9,930 bases of DNA from Candidatus Aenigmatarchaeota archaeon (GTDB taxonomy: Archaea > Aenigmatarchaeota > Aenigmatarchaeia > PWEA01 > JACRMZ01): positions 1-9,930 of the forward strand of contig JACRMZ010000112.1 in the NCBI GenBank assembly GCA_016219455.1. Reading direction: 5' to 3'. This document shows, in pieces, positions 4,780 to 9,930 of the stretch. How positions within the stretch are numbered: the first letter of the stretch is position 1; each line of letters starts with the position of its first letter. The notes below the pieces were generated by a model. That model worked only from the letters and a program-made list of their open reading frames with translations. It had not been told where the DNA came from and ran no database searches. A program made the position numbers and the translations under genes.

Positions 4780-6933
4780 ATGCTGAGTTTTTCTCAGATA
4801 ATGCGGGCGCTGACAATATTGTCGCTGGTGACATGGGGACTTTCCCTGTTCTTTGCCGCCAACGACGATGCAGGAATAAAAAAATTCTCTTCAATGCAGG
4901 AAATAAAAGAGTTCGTAGGTGACGTGCAAAGCGGCTACGGGACTGCCAAAGCGTTGGCCGAATCCTCTTCTGATAACACGCCTGAATATTCCCAGACAAA
5001 CGTCCAGGTGGAAGGCGTTGATGAAGCGGATATTGTAAAAACTGACGGGAAACGGATATTCACAGTCAGTAACGAAAGGATAGTCATCGCTGACGCATTT
5101 CCTCCAGAATCTGCAAAAATATCATCAACCATGGAAGTCAACCAGTCCATAGGCGGAATTTACATAAATGGCGGCAAGATTGTTGTGTTTGGTACTGTAC
5201 GATACGAATATCCGGTGTTCCGGGAGATGGACGAAAAGCGGCTCTTTGCACCTGTGTTCTTCCGCCCAAAATCATTCATCTATGTTTATGACGGCTCGTC
5301 ACTTGAGCTCAAGACAAACATCACTTTTGACGGATATATTGTAAACTCGCGGATGGTGGGAGAATTTGTCTATGCTGTTGCAAACGCACCAGTCAACAGC
5401 GAAAAGCTTGAACTCCCGGCAATAATAGCAAATGGCGTCAGGGACGATGTCTTGCCTGATGAAGTTTACCATTTCACTGATGCTGACAGTTCGTACCAGT
5501 TCACGGAAATAATATCCATCAATGTAAACCAAAACTCCCTGAAGAGCAAGACATTGCTCACAGGCTCCACAAGTGCGATTTACGCGTCAGAGGAGAATAT
5601 CTACCTCACATCACAGAAGTACTTTGACTATCTGGAGCTGCAAAAGCGCGCCTTTGAAGAGATTCTTATGCCGTCTCTTCCATCGTCTGTCAGGGCGGAA
5701 ATCCGCGCCCTTTCAGGGGAATCGTGGGAAAAGGAGCAAAAGACAGGCGAGATTGTACAGAGGTACGTTGAAACGCTTGACGATGGGGATGCGTGGAACA
5801 AAGCATACCAGGAAAAATACAATTCCCTATATGCTTCAATGTCCAAAGACTCCCAAAAAACCATAATAAATAAATTCTCCATAAGCCAGGGGAGGATAGA
5901 CTTCAAGTCACAGGGGCTTGTTCCAGGTTACGTGCTCAACCAGTTCTCAATGGACGAATTCAATGATAATTTCAGGATTGCGACAACAACGAACAATATG
6001 AATTTTGGCCTAATTTCACTTGCAAGAAGCTCCGGGCCTGCCGGAAAGGCGGCTGCGAAAACCCTTGATTTCCAGTCAGACGCGGACATATCAATAGTTG
6101 TCGAGGGGAACGGGATAAAAATAGAAACGTCATCAAGCCAACTTGCTGCCGGTGAGAATCCTGTTATCCGCGAGCCTCCCATAACTGAGCCAATCGCAAG
6201 GGAGCCTGACATGTACAATCATCTCTTCGTCCTCAACAATAACCTTGAAGTAATCGGAAAGCTCGAAAACCTTGCGCCAAACGAACGGATTTATTCCGCC
6301 CGTTTCATGGGAAGCAGGGCTTACCTCGTGACATTCCGCCAGGTTGACCCGCTTTTTGCAATAGACCTTTCAAACCCGGCAGAGCCGAAAATAGCAGGGG
6401 AACTTAAGATACCGGGATTCTCAGACTACCTCCACCCATACGACGAAAACCACATAATAGGTGTTGGGAAAGAAGTGGAAGGATCGTTGGTGCAAGGCGT
6501 CAAAATCGGGTTGTTTGATGTAAGCGACCCTGCAAACCCTAAAGAAGTGTCAAAATACGAAATAGGGAAACGGGGAACGCACTCCGAGGCGCTATATGAC
6601 CACAAGGCGTTTTTGCTTGCCAGATCCAAGGGGGTTCTGGTGATACCTATTCTCCTTTCAGAGGGCGATTACAAATACTCCTGGCAGGGCGCATACGTTT
6701 TCGATGTATCAAATGGGATAACGCTGCGCGGAAGGATAACACACATCCCTGACAACCAAAGCATTGAATATTACTTCTACGGCCCCTACTCCGTCAAGCG
6801 GTCATTGTACATTGGCGACTACCTTTACACAGTCTCTGACAAGCTCATAAAAGTGAATGGCATTGAGGACCTTGGCGAAGTCCGGTCCATTGAGCTTCCA
6901 TACAGCCAGGAATTCCATCCTATACTTTACTAG
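4780..6933 (+). CDS. Secreted beta-propeller domain protein
   Basis: The 717-residue protein begins with a signal peptide or membrane anchor (about residues 8-27, MRALTILSLVTWGLSLFFAA). After a linker it has the hallmark NVQVEGVDEADIVKTDGK (residues 74-91) of the archaeal/bacterial secreted beta-propeller family (Pfam Beta_propel). Repeated blade-like strands follow. A helical insertion (about residues 285-365) contains LMPSLPSSVRAEI, and the C-terminal blades include LFAIDLSNPAEPKIAGEL and GLFDVSDPANPKEVSKYEIG, ending VNGIEDLGEVRSIELP. Family members are extracellular and poorly characterised; binding of surface or matrix components is plausible but not shown. No catalytic motif is visible. 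The TAG stop is two bases before the next ATG, so it is co-transcribed with the CopD-like gene. Confidence 0.88.
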   Translation: MLSFSQIMRALTILSLVTWGLSLFFAANDDAGIKKFSSMQEIKEFVGDVQSGYGTAKALAESSSDNTPEYSQTNVQVEGVDEADIVKTDGKRIFTVSNERIVIADAFPPESAKISSTMEVNQSIGGIYINGGKIVVFGTVRYEYPVFREMDEKRLFAPVFFRPKSFIYVYDGSSLELKTNITFDGYIVNSRMVGEFVYAVANAPVNSEKLELPAIIANGVRDDVLPDEVYHFTDADSSYQFTEIISINVNQNSLKSKTLLTGSTSAIYASEENIYLTSQKYFDYLELQKRAFEEILMPSLPSSVRAEIRALSGESWEKEQKTGEIVQRYVETLDDGDAWNKAYQEKYNSLYASMSKDSQKTIINKFSISQGRIDFKSQGLVPGYVLNQFSMDEFNDNFRIATTTNNMNFGLISLARSSGPAGKAAAKTLDFQSDADISIVVEGNGIKIETSSSQLAAGENPVIREPPITEPIAREPDMYNHLFVLNNNLEVIGKLENLAPNERIYSARFMGSRAYLVTFRQVDPLFAIDLSNPAEPKIAGELKIPGFSDYLHPYDENHIIGVGKEVEGSLVQGVKIGLFDVSDPANPKEVSKYEIGKRGTHSEALYDHKAFLLARSKGVLVIPILLSEGDYKYSWQGAYVFDVSNGITLRGRITHIPDNQSIEYYFYGPYSVKRSLYIGDYLYTVSDKLIKVNGIEDLGEVRSIELPYSQEFHPILY

Positions 6934-6935
6934 TT

Positions 6936-7403
6936 ATGTACTTTTTCACTGTCTTTGTGAAGTGGGTCCACTATGTCGCTGCGGCAGTATGGCTGGGCGG
7001 CATGGTCCTTATCATTGCAATGAACCGCCTTCCCCCGCGGACAGAGGAAAACGTCGATGCGCTGAAGCGGCTTGGGCGTGCGTCTGCTCCTGTAATGAGG
7101 ATGGCGCTTTATTTTGCAATTGTTACGGGGTTGATAAATGTCGTAAATAAGGGGTTCCTGCCATCGGAGCTTCTGTCTCCGGGATTCTATTTCTCCTACC
7201 CCGGTTATTTTGTGCTGGCCAAAATAATCATCGCCATTGCTGTTCTCGCACTCGCCTTTGCCCACGTCGGGTTGGGTGAAGCCGCAGGGACAAAGGAGCG
7301 CCTTGGGCCACTCGAAGGGGCAAGGCTGAAGTTCATAATCACAGGATGGGTCTCTCTTGTACTGACACTATTGCTTGTCCTTTTGGGCGCGCTGCTTTCG
7401 TAG
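6936..7403 (+). CDS. Four-helix CopD-like integral membrane protein
   Basis: The 155-residue protein has four predicted membrane helices, at about residues 4-27, 53-71, 90-112 and 132-154. The first has the pattern KWVHYVAAAVWLGGM, with His12 and the WLGG typical of CopD/DUF2269-like membrane domains, which carry transmembrane His residues able to bind copper or heme. A second membrane His is at 110 (AFAHVGL). The loop between helices 1 and 2 contains a basic segment (ALKRLGRAS) and is probably cytoplasmic. It starts two bases after the beta-propeller stop, without a clear ribosome binding site, so the pair is probably translated from one mRNA. A role in copper handling or membrane redox is inferred from family resemblance only. 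Confidence 0.7.
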   Translation: MYFFTVFVKWVHYVAAAVWLGGMVLIIAMNRLPPRTEENVDALKRLGRASAPVMRMALYFAIVTGLINVVNKGFLPSELLSPGFYFSYPGYFVLAKIIIAIAVLALAFAHVGLGEAAGTKERLGPLEGARLKFIITGWVSLVLTLLLVLLGALLS

Positions 7404-7406
7404 CGG

Positions 7407-7414
7407 TTAAATAT
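7407..7414 (+). promoter_or_regulatory. TATA box for the exonuclease-like gene, leaderless layout
   Basis: TTAAATAT starts four bases after the CopD-like stop codon, its centre about 25 bases before ATG 7435. No Shine-Dalgarno site is apparent, so transcription is probably leaderless. Confidence 0.45.
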
Positions 7415-7434
7415 CTCCGGAATAACTGGTAATC

Positions 7435-7995
7435 ATGCCGAACTTTTATCTTGACATAGAGACCACTGGACTTGACCCAAAGTCAGAGAAGATAATAACA
7501 ATACAGTTCATGAAGCTTGATGCGCTGACTTCAAGGCCGCTTGAGGAGCTGACGATACTCAAAGAGTGGGAAAGCAGCGAGAAGGAAATAATCCAGGAAT
7601 TCATCAAGCGGTCCAAGATAACGTCTGAAAATGTGTTTTCGTTTGTGCCAGTCGGCTACAACCTTGGGTTTGAGCACAACTTCTTCATTGAAAGATGCCG
7701 TGTCCATAACATCGAGAGAGTCGATATCCTCAACAGGCCGTTTATAGACCTCAGGTCATGCGGCGTCATGATGAACAAGGGCGCGTTCATTGGCTCAGGA
7801 CTTGATAAGCTGACTGGAAAGCCGCATGATGGAAGGCTTATTCCAGTATGGTATTCCAACAGCGAATACGGAAAAATCCTTGATTATGTGAGAAACGAAG
7901 CCGAAGAGTTCGCAAAATTCTGCTCGTGGCTTTACAAAGAACTCCCGCCGCTATTGGCAAAATTCAAAGCGGAACGTATGCAAAATCCAAAGTAG
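7435..7995 (+). CDS. DEDD-superfamily 3'-5' exonuclease-like protein
   Basis: The 186-residue protein has an RNase H-like exonuclease pattern. Motif I is YLDIETTGLDP (D7, E9). Motif II is GYNLGFEHNFF (N76, F79, E80). Motif III is probably ILDYVRNEAEEF (Y151, E155). Length suits a single-domain exonuclease related to DnaQ or to the PolB proofreading domain. Two acidic positions that are normally Asp, in motifs II and III, are Glu here, so metal binding may be retained but altered. HDGRLI at 131-136 is a possible alternative DEDDh-type motif III but lacks the expected Asp. It has no polymerase or other fused domain. It is the last inserted gene before the ribosomal cluster resumes, and its link to its neighbours is unclear. 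Confidence 0.75.
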   Translation: MPNFYLDIETTGLDPKSEKIITIQFMKLDALTSRPLEELTILKEWESSEKEIIQEFIKRSKITSENVFSFVPVGYNLGFEHNFFIERCRVHNIERVDILNRPFIDLRSCGVMMNKGAFIGSGLDKLTGKPHDGRLIPVWYSNSEYGKILDYVRNEAEEFAKFCSWLYKELPPLLAKFKAERMQNPK

Positions 7996-8030
7996 CTTCC
8001 GTCGGAGATTTGTTTTGCATCCCAAAAAGC

Positions 8031-8038
8031 TTTATATA
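8031..8038 (+). promoter_or_regulatory. TATA box for the uS17-uL14-uL24-eS4 block
   Basis: TTTATATA, preceded by the purine-rich AAAAAGC that could serve as a BRE, predicts transcription start near 8058-8062. It is the best TATA box in the window. It would restart ribosomal gene expression after the inserted block and, unlike the leaderless promoters here, would make a leader of about 75 bases. Confidence 0.6.
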
Positions 8039-8064
8039 CTCTCCCATCGTTAAAGAGGGTTAGC

Positions 8065-8127
8065 TGTGCACGGCTGTTGCGAAAGCTTGACAGTCCCATA
8101 GCATTACTGCTTATGGTAATGTGCACG
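8065..8127 (+). promoter_or_regulatory. Structured leader RNA before uS17, predicted three-way junction
   Basis: Three helices can form together. P1 pairs GTGCAC at 8066-8071 with GTGCAC at 8121-8126, with a U-G wobble at 8065/8127. P2 is a stem from GGCTGTTGC (8072-8080), a GAAA tetraloop (8081-8084) and 8085-8096, with a UU bulge at 8087-8088 and a single U bulge at 8094. P3 pairs CATTAC (8102-8107) with GTAATG (8116-8121) around an eight-base loop; G8121 is shared between P1 and P3. The predicted transcript start is just before P1, and the GTGATT ribosome binding site follows P1 directly. This suggests control of translation, perhaps by a ribosomal protein. The fold was worked out by eye and is not proven. 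Confidence 0.45.
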
Positions 8128-8132
8128 TGATT
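8127..8132 (+). promoter_or_regulatory. Ribosome binding site of uS17
   Basis: GTGATT lies three bases before ATG 8136, the same layout as before uL23 and uL22. No upstream gene ends here, so this copy cannot be explained by a stop codon and supports GTGATT as a true initiation signal. It also confirms that the uS17 in-frame TAG is downstream of an authentic start. Confidence 0.6.
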
Positions 8133-8135
8133 GGT

Positions 8136-8468
8136 ATGACAGCAAGAGACATTGGGATTGATGTAAAAGCGCCTGAGCGCGAATGCTAGGACGTGAAGTG
8201 CCCGTTCCACGGGACACTGCCCGTAAGGGGAAGGATACACACAGGCAACGTCGTCTCGCAGAGCCAGGCAACTGCCCGCGTAAGATGGGATTACTACAGG
8301 TTCTTGCCAAAGTACGAGAGGTACATGAGGCAGCACTCCAAAGTCTCGGCCCACGTTCCCCCATGCATGGACATAAAGAAGGGCGACTTCGTGCGCATAG
8401 CTGAGTGCAGGCCGATTAGCAAAACGAAAAGCTTCGTTGTCATCGAAAAGATGGGGGCCAAAGAATGA
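8136..8468 (+). CDS. rps17: Small ribosomal subunit protein uS17 with in-frame TAG at codon 18
   Basis: uS17 is a primary 16S rRNA-binding protein of the small subunit. The frame from ATG 8136 reads MTARDIGIDVKAPEREC, then TAG (8187-8189), then DVKCPFHGTLPVRGRI, the OB-fold core YYRFLPKYERYMRQHSKVSAHVPPC and the terminal FVRIAECRPISKTKSFVVIE. Both sides match archaeal uS17. The TAG occupies the variable position between the first Cys and the Asp of the C-x-D-x-x-CPFHG motif. Total length, 110 positions including the TAG, is normal. GTG at 8193 could restart translation but would drop the conserved N terminus and has no good ribosome binding site. A sequence error, a recent mutation, suppression or recoding remain possible. 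The TGA stop overlaps the uL14 ATG. Confidence 0.88.
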
Positions 8469-8863
8469 AGCCTCTTGGGTCGAAAATAACTAAATGCCTC
8501 AACCACCGGGCCAAGCTCGTGTGCATAGACAACTCAGGCGCCAAAATACTCAGGATGTACGCAGTTATCGGGTACAAAGGCAGGAAGAACCGGCAAAGCA
8601 AGGCAGGAGTCGGCGATATTGTAATGTGCGCTGTTTTCAAGGGCGACCCGAAGATACGCGACGAGACGCCACTTGCAGTCATTGTCAGGCAACGAAAGGA
8701 GTGGAGACGGCCAAATGGGATAAGGATAAAATTCGAGGACAACGCTGCCGTACTGATAAACGAATCCAACGAGCCCAGGGGGACGATGATAAAAGGCGCC
8801 ATAGCCAAGGAGATTGTCGACAGATTCCCCACGATAGGTAAGATAGCAAGCATAATTGTGTGA
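8465..8863 (+). CDS. rpl14: Large ribosomal subunit protein uL14
   Basis: uL14 sits at the subunit interface of the 50S and forms bridges with 16S rRNA; it is also a docking site for anti-association factors. The 132-residue product has the five-stranded barrel with LVCIDNSGAKILRMYAVIG, GVGDIVMCAVFKGDP, and the basic loop AVIVRQRKEWRRPNG, followed by IKFEDNAAVLINESNEPRGTMIKGAIAKEI and the C-terminal IGKIASIIV. Length matches archaeal homologues, with nothing missing. ATG 8465 overlaps the uS17 stop as ATGA, so translation is probably coupled to uS17 termination. This makes the uS17 internal TAG relevant to uL14 output as well. Its TGA stop at 8861-8863 overlaps the uL24 ribosome binding site. 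Confidence 0.96.
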   Translation: MKPLGSKITKCLNHRAKLVCIDNSGAKILRMYAVIGYKGRKNRQSKAGVGDIVMCAVFKGDPKIRDETPLAVIVRQRKEWRRPNGIRIKFEDNAAVLINESNEPRGTMIKGAIAKEIVDRFPTIGKIASIIV

Positions 8864-8868
8864 TGTTT

Positions 8869-9432
8869 ATGATAAGCATACTTCCAAGAAAGCAACGAAA
8901 GGCGCTGTATGATGCGCCGCTTCACACAAGGCAGAAGCTCGTCTCAGCGCACTTGTCCAAGAAGCTCAAGGAGGAGTTCGGAAGAAGGAGCCTTGCCGTA
9001 AGGAAAGGTGACAAGGTAAAGGTGATGCGCGGGGAGTTTTTCGGGCTGATGGGAAACGTCAAGGACGTTGACCTCAAGAATTACAAAGTCCGTATCGAAA
9101 AGATTGCAAGAAAGAAAGTCGACGGCACCGAGGTTTTGGTCCCGTTCCATCCATCAAACCTCCAGATAATAGAGGCGAACATGGAAGACAAGGAAAGGCA
9201 GGCGATAGTCAAGAGGTCCGGAGGAAAGATAACTATTACAGGCGAAGCTGCCATCCAGCCAAAGGAAACAGTGAAAGCCGAAACTATGGTAAAGCAGGAA
9301 AAGCCGGAGAAGGCAAAAAAGTCCATAAAAACATGCAAAAGCGAATTCAGATGCCCAGTATGCAAATCAACGTTCACATCAAAGACAGAAGTCGGCCAGC
9401 ACATCCAAAAGACGCACAAGGAGTACAGATAA
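8869..9432 (+). CDS. rpl24: Large ribosomal subunit protein uL24 with C-terminal C2H2 zinc finger
   Basis: uL24 is an assembly initiator that binds near the 5' end of 23S rRNA. Residues 1-110 are normal for archaea: LPRKQRKALYDAPLHTRQKLVSAHLSKKL, RRSLAVRKGDKV and a KOW motif (VMRGEFFGLMGNV), then GTEVLVPFHPSNLQII. The product is 187 residues against about 120 in typical archaeal uL24. The extra 75 residues are a Lys/Glu-rich linker and a classical zinc finger, C162-x2-C165-x12-H178-x4-H183, with hydrophobic residues F169 and V175 between the ligand pairs. ATG 8869 follows GTGAT (8860-8864); ATG 8863 and GTG 8860 are in-frame alternatives adding two or three residues. I see no break in base use between the core and the extension. 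Confidence 0.94.
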   Translation: MISILPRKQRKALYDAPLHTRQKLVSAHLSKKLKEEFGRRSLAVRKGDKVKVMRGEFFGLMGNVKDVDLKNYKVRIEKIARKKVDGTEVLVPFHPSNLQIIEANMEDKERQAIVKRSGGKITITGEAAIQPKETVKAETMVKQEKPEKAKKSIKTCKSEFRCPVCKSTFTSKTEVGQHIQKTHKEYR

Positions 9433-9435
9433 GTT

Positions 9436-9492
9436 ATGGGACTTTTCGCTAACGTTTTCAAACTGAAGGAGGCTAAAGAGAGCTTTAGGTGA
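9436..9492 (+). CDS. Possible 18-residue ORF between uL24 and eS4
   Basis: An ATG three bases after the uL24 stop opens an 18-codon frame, MGLFANVFKLKEAKESFR, that ends in TGA at 9490-9492. The TGA lies within the AGGTGA ribosome binding site of eS4, so the frame fills the 67-base gap almost exactly. Other ribosomal gene gaps here are a few bases, apart from 38 before uL2 and 33 before aIF1. It may be a coupling peptide for eS4, or chance. No clear ribosome binding site precedes it. Confidence 0.3.
   Translation: MGLFANVFKLKEAKESFR
9487..9492 (+). promoter_or_regulatory. Ribosome binding site of eS4
   Basis: AGGTGA lies seven bases before ATG 9500 and fixes the eS4 start. The surrounding string GGTGAAAAGG closely repeats the one before uS19. 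Confidence 0.55.
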
Positions 9493-9499
9493 AAAGGTT

Positions 9500-9930
9500 A
9501 TGAGCCACATAAAGTCCATCGCAAAGCCCAAGGCGTTCATCCACATCAAGCGGAAATGGAGATGGTCCACTTCCCCGTCGCCTGGCCCCCACAAGAAGGA
9601 CCGATGCATACCGCTCCAGATGATAATAAGGGATGCGCTAAACATGGCCAACACAGGCAAGGAGGCGCAGACAATAATCAAGAAAGGTTTCGTCAAGATA
9701 GACGGCAGTGTTGTCAAGGATTACGCATATCCTGTGGGTCTTTTCGACGTCATTTCATTTGAGGCCATACACAAGCATTACCGAGTCGTGCCATCAAAGG
9801 ACGTCCTTTCAGTTATTGAGATAGATAGGAAGGAAGCTGACAAGAAGCTCTGCAGGATTGAAGGCAAGACATCTGTCAAAGGGGGAAAAATACAGCTCAA
9901 TCTCCACGACGGAAAAAACATACTCATACC
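9500..9930 (+). CDS. rps4e: Small ribosomal subunit protein eS4, 3' end outside the window
   Basis: eS4 is an archaeal/eukaryotic small-subunit protein with S4-like and KOW domains that binds 16S rRNA. The 143 codons present read without a stop. They include the SPSPGPH motif near residue 25-35, an S4-like RNA-binding segment (IPLQMIIRDALNMANTGKEAQTIIKKGFVKIDGSVVKD) and YPVGLFDVISF, followed by LCRIEGKTSVKGGKIQLNLHDGKNI, which matches the canonical NKTVVKGGKIQLNLHDGRN of the family. Archaeal eS4 is about 235 residues, so roughly 90 residues lie beyond the right edge. ATG 9500 is supported by AGGTGA at 9487-9492. Its position after uL24 is the usual archaeal order, with uL5 expected next. Confidence 0.94.
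   Translation, partial: MSHIKSIAKPKAFIHIKRKWRWSTSPSPGPHKKDRCIPLQMIIRDALNMANTGKEAQTIIKKGFVKIDGSVVKDYAYPVGLFDVISFEAIHKHYRVVPSKDVLSVIEIDRKEADKKLCRIEGKTSVKGGKIQLNLHDGKNILI

Noticed and set aside
6857..7150. A 97-codon forward frame overlapping the propeller end and the CopD-like start
   Set aside because: It overlaps two better-supported genes and reads as an out-of-frame translation of the membrane protein.
7996..8135. A tRNA or C/D box RNA in the longest ribosomal intergenic gap
   Set aside because: No T-arm, anticodon-arm or acceptor pattern and no C/D box pair is present. The stems fit a leader structure better.
8183..8404. A 73-codon frame beginning at ATG 8183 across the uS17 TAG
   Set aside because: It lies in another frame from uS17 and its translation has no resemblance to the protein. 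The uS17 frame carries all the conserved motifs, so this is a shadow.
8193..8468. uS17 as a shorter gene starting at GTG 8193
   Set aside because: The conserved N terminus up to TAG is still present with a good ribosome binding site, and GTG 8193 has no properly spaced site of its own.
1..9930. CRISPR array, insertion sequence, transposase or integrase
   Set aside because: No regularly spaced repeats, terminal inverted repeats or mobile-element proteins were seen on either strand.

Overview
The window is archaeal. It holds the core of an archaeal S10/spc-type ribosomal protein cluster, all on the + strand. The order is uL23, uL2, uS19, uL22, uS3, uL29, aIF1 (SUI1), RNase P protein Rnp1, then uS17, uL14, uL24 and the start of eS4. 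The aIF1 and Rnp1 genes, eS4, archaeal-type uL2/uL23, A/T-rich TATA boxes about 25-27 bases before several starts, and GGTGA-type Shine-Dalgarno sites all point to Archaea. Several ribosomal proteins are divergent: a compact uL22 with a long Lys/Ala tail, an altered uL2 loop, and uL24 with a zinc finger. This suggests a fast-evolving lineage, possibly DPANN, but the sequence alone does not fix the phylum.

Layout. Positions 1-637 hold two unrecognised, tightly coupled small genes, the first cut by the window edge. They sit where uL3-uL4 would often be expected. Positions 639-4102 are an unbroken run of translation genes with overlaps or gaps of a few bases. Positions 4103-7995 interrupt the usual rnp1-rps17 junction with four non-ribosomal genes: a stand-alone GXGXG beta-helix protein, a secreted beta-propeller protein, a four-helix CopD-like membrane protein, and a DEDD-type 3'-5' exonuclease-like protein. 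Three of these have a TATA box placed for leaderless transcription. Positions 7996-8135 hold a new promoter and a leader that can fold into a three-way junction. Ribosomal genes then resume to the right edge.

Most interesting points. (1) The aIF1 frame has no ATG, GTG or TTG start. The best start is AUA at 3512, overlapped by the stop of a 12-codon reading frame that begins on the uL29 stop codon. aIF1 is a start-codon fidelity factor, so this would parallel bacterial infC (AUU start) autoregulation; a miscounted G-run is the main alternative. (2) The uS17 frame is complete and well conserved but has an in-frame TAG at codon 18, although TAG ends six other genes here. (3) The uS17 leader has three mutually compatible helices directly before its ribosome binding site. 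(4) uL24 carries a C-terminal classical C2H2 zinc finger. (5) A GTGATT-NNN-ATG initiation pattern recurs and decides several starts. All statements come from reading the sequence; no database search was run.
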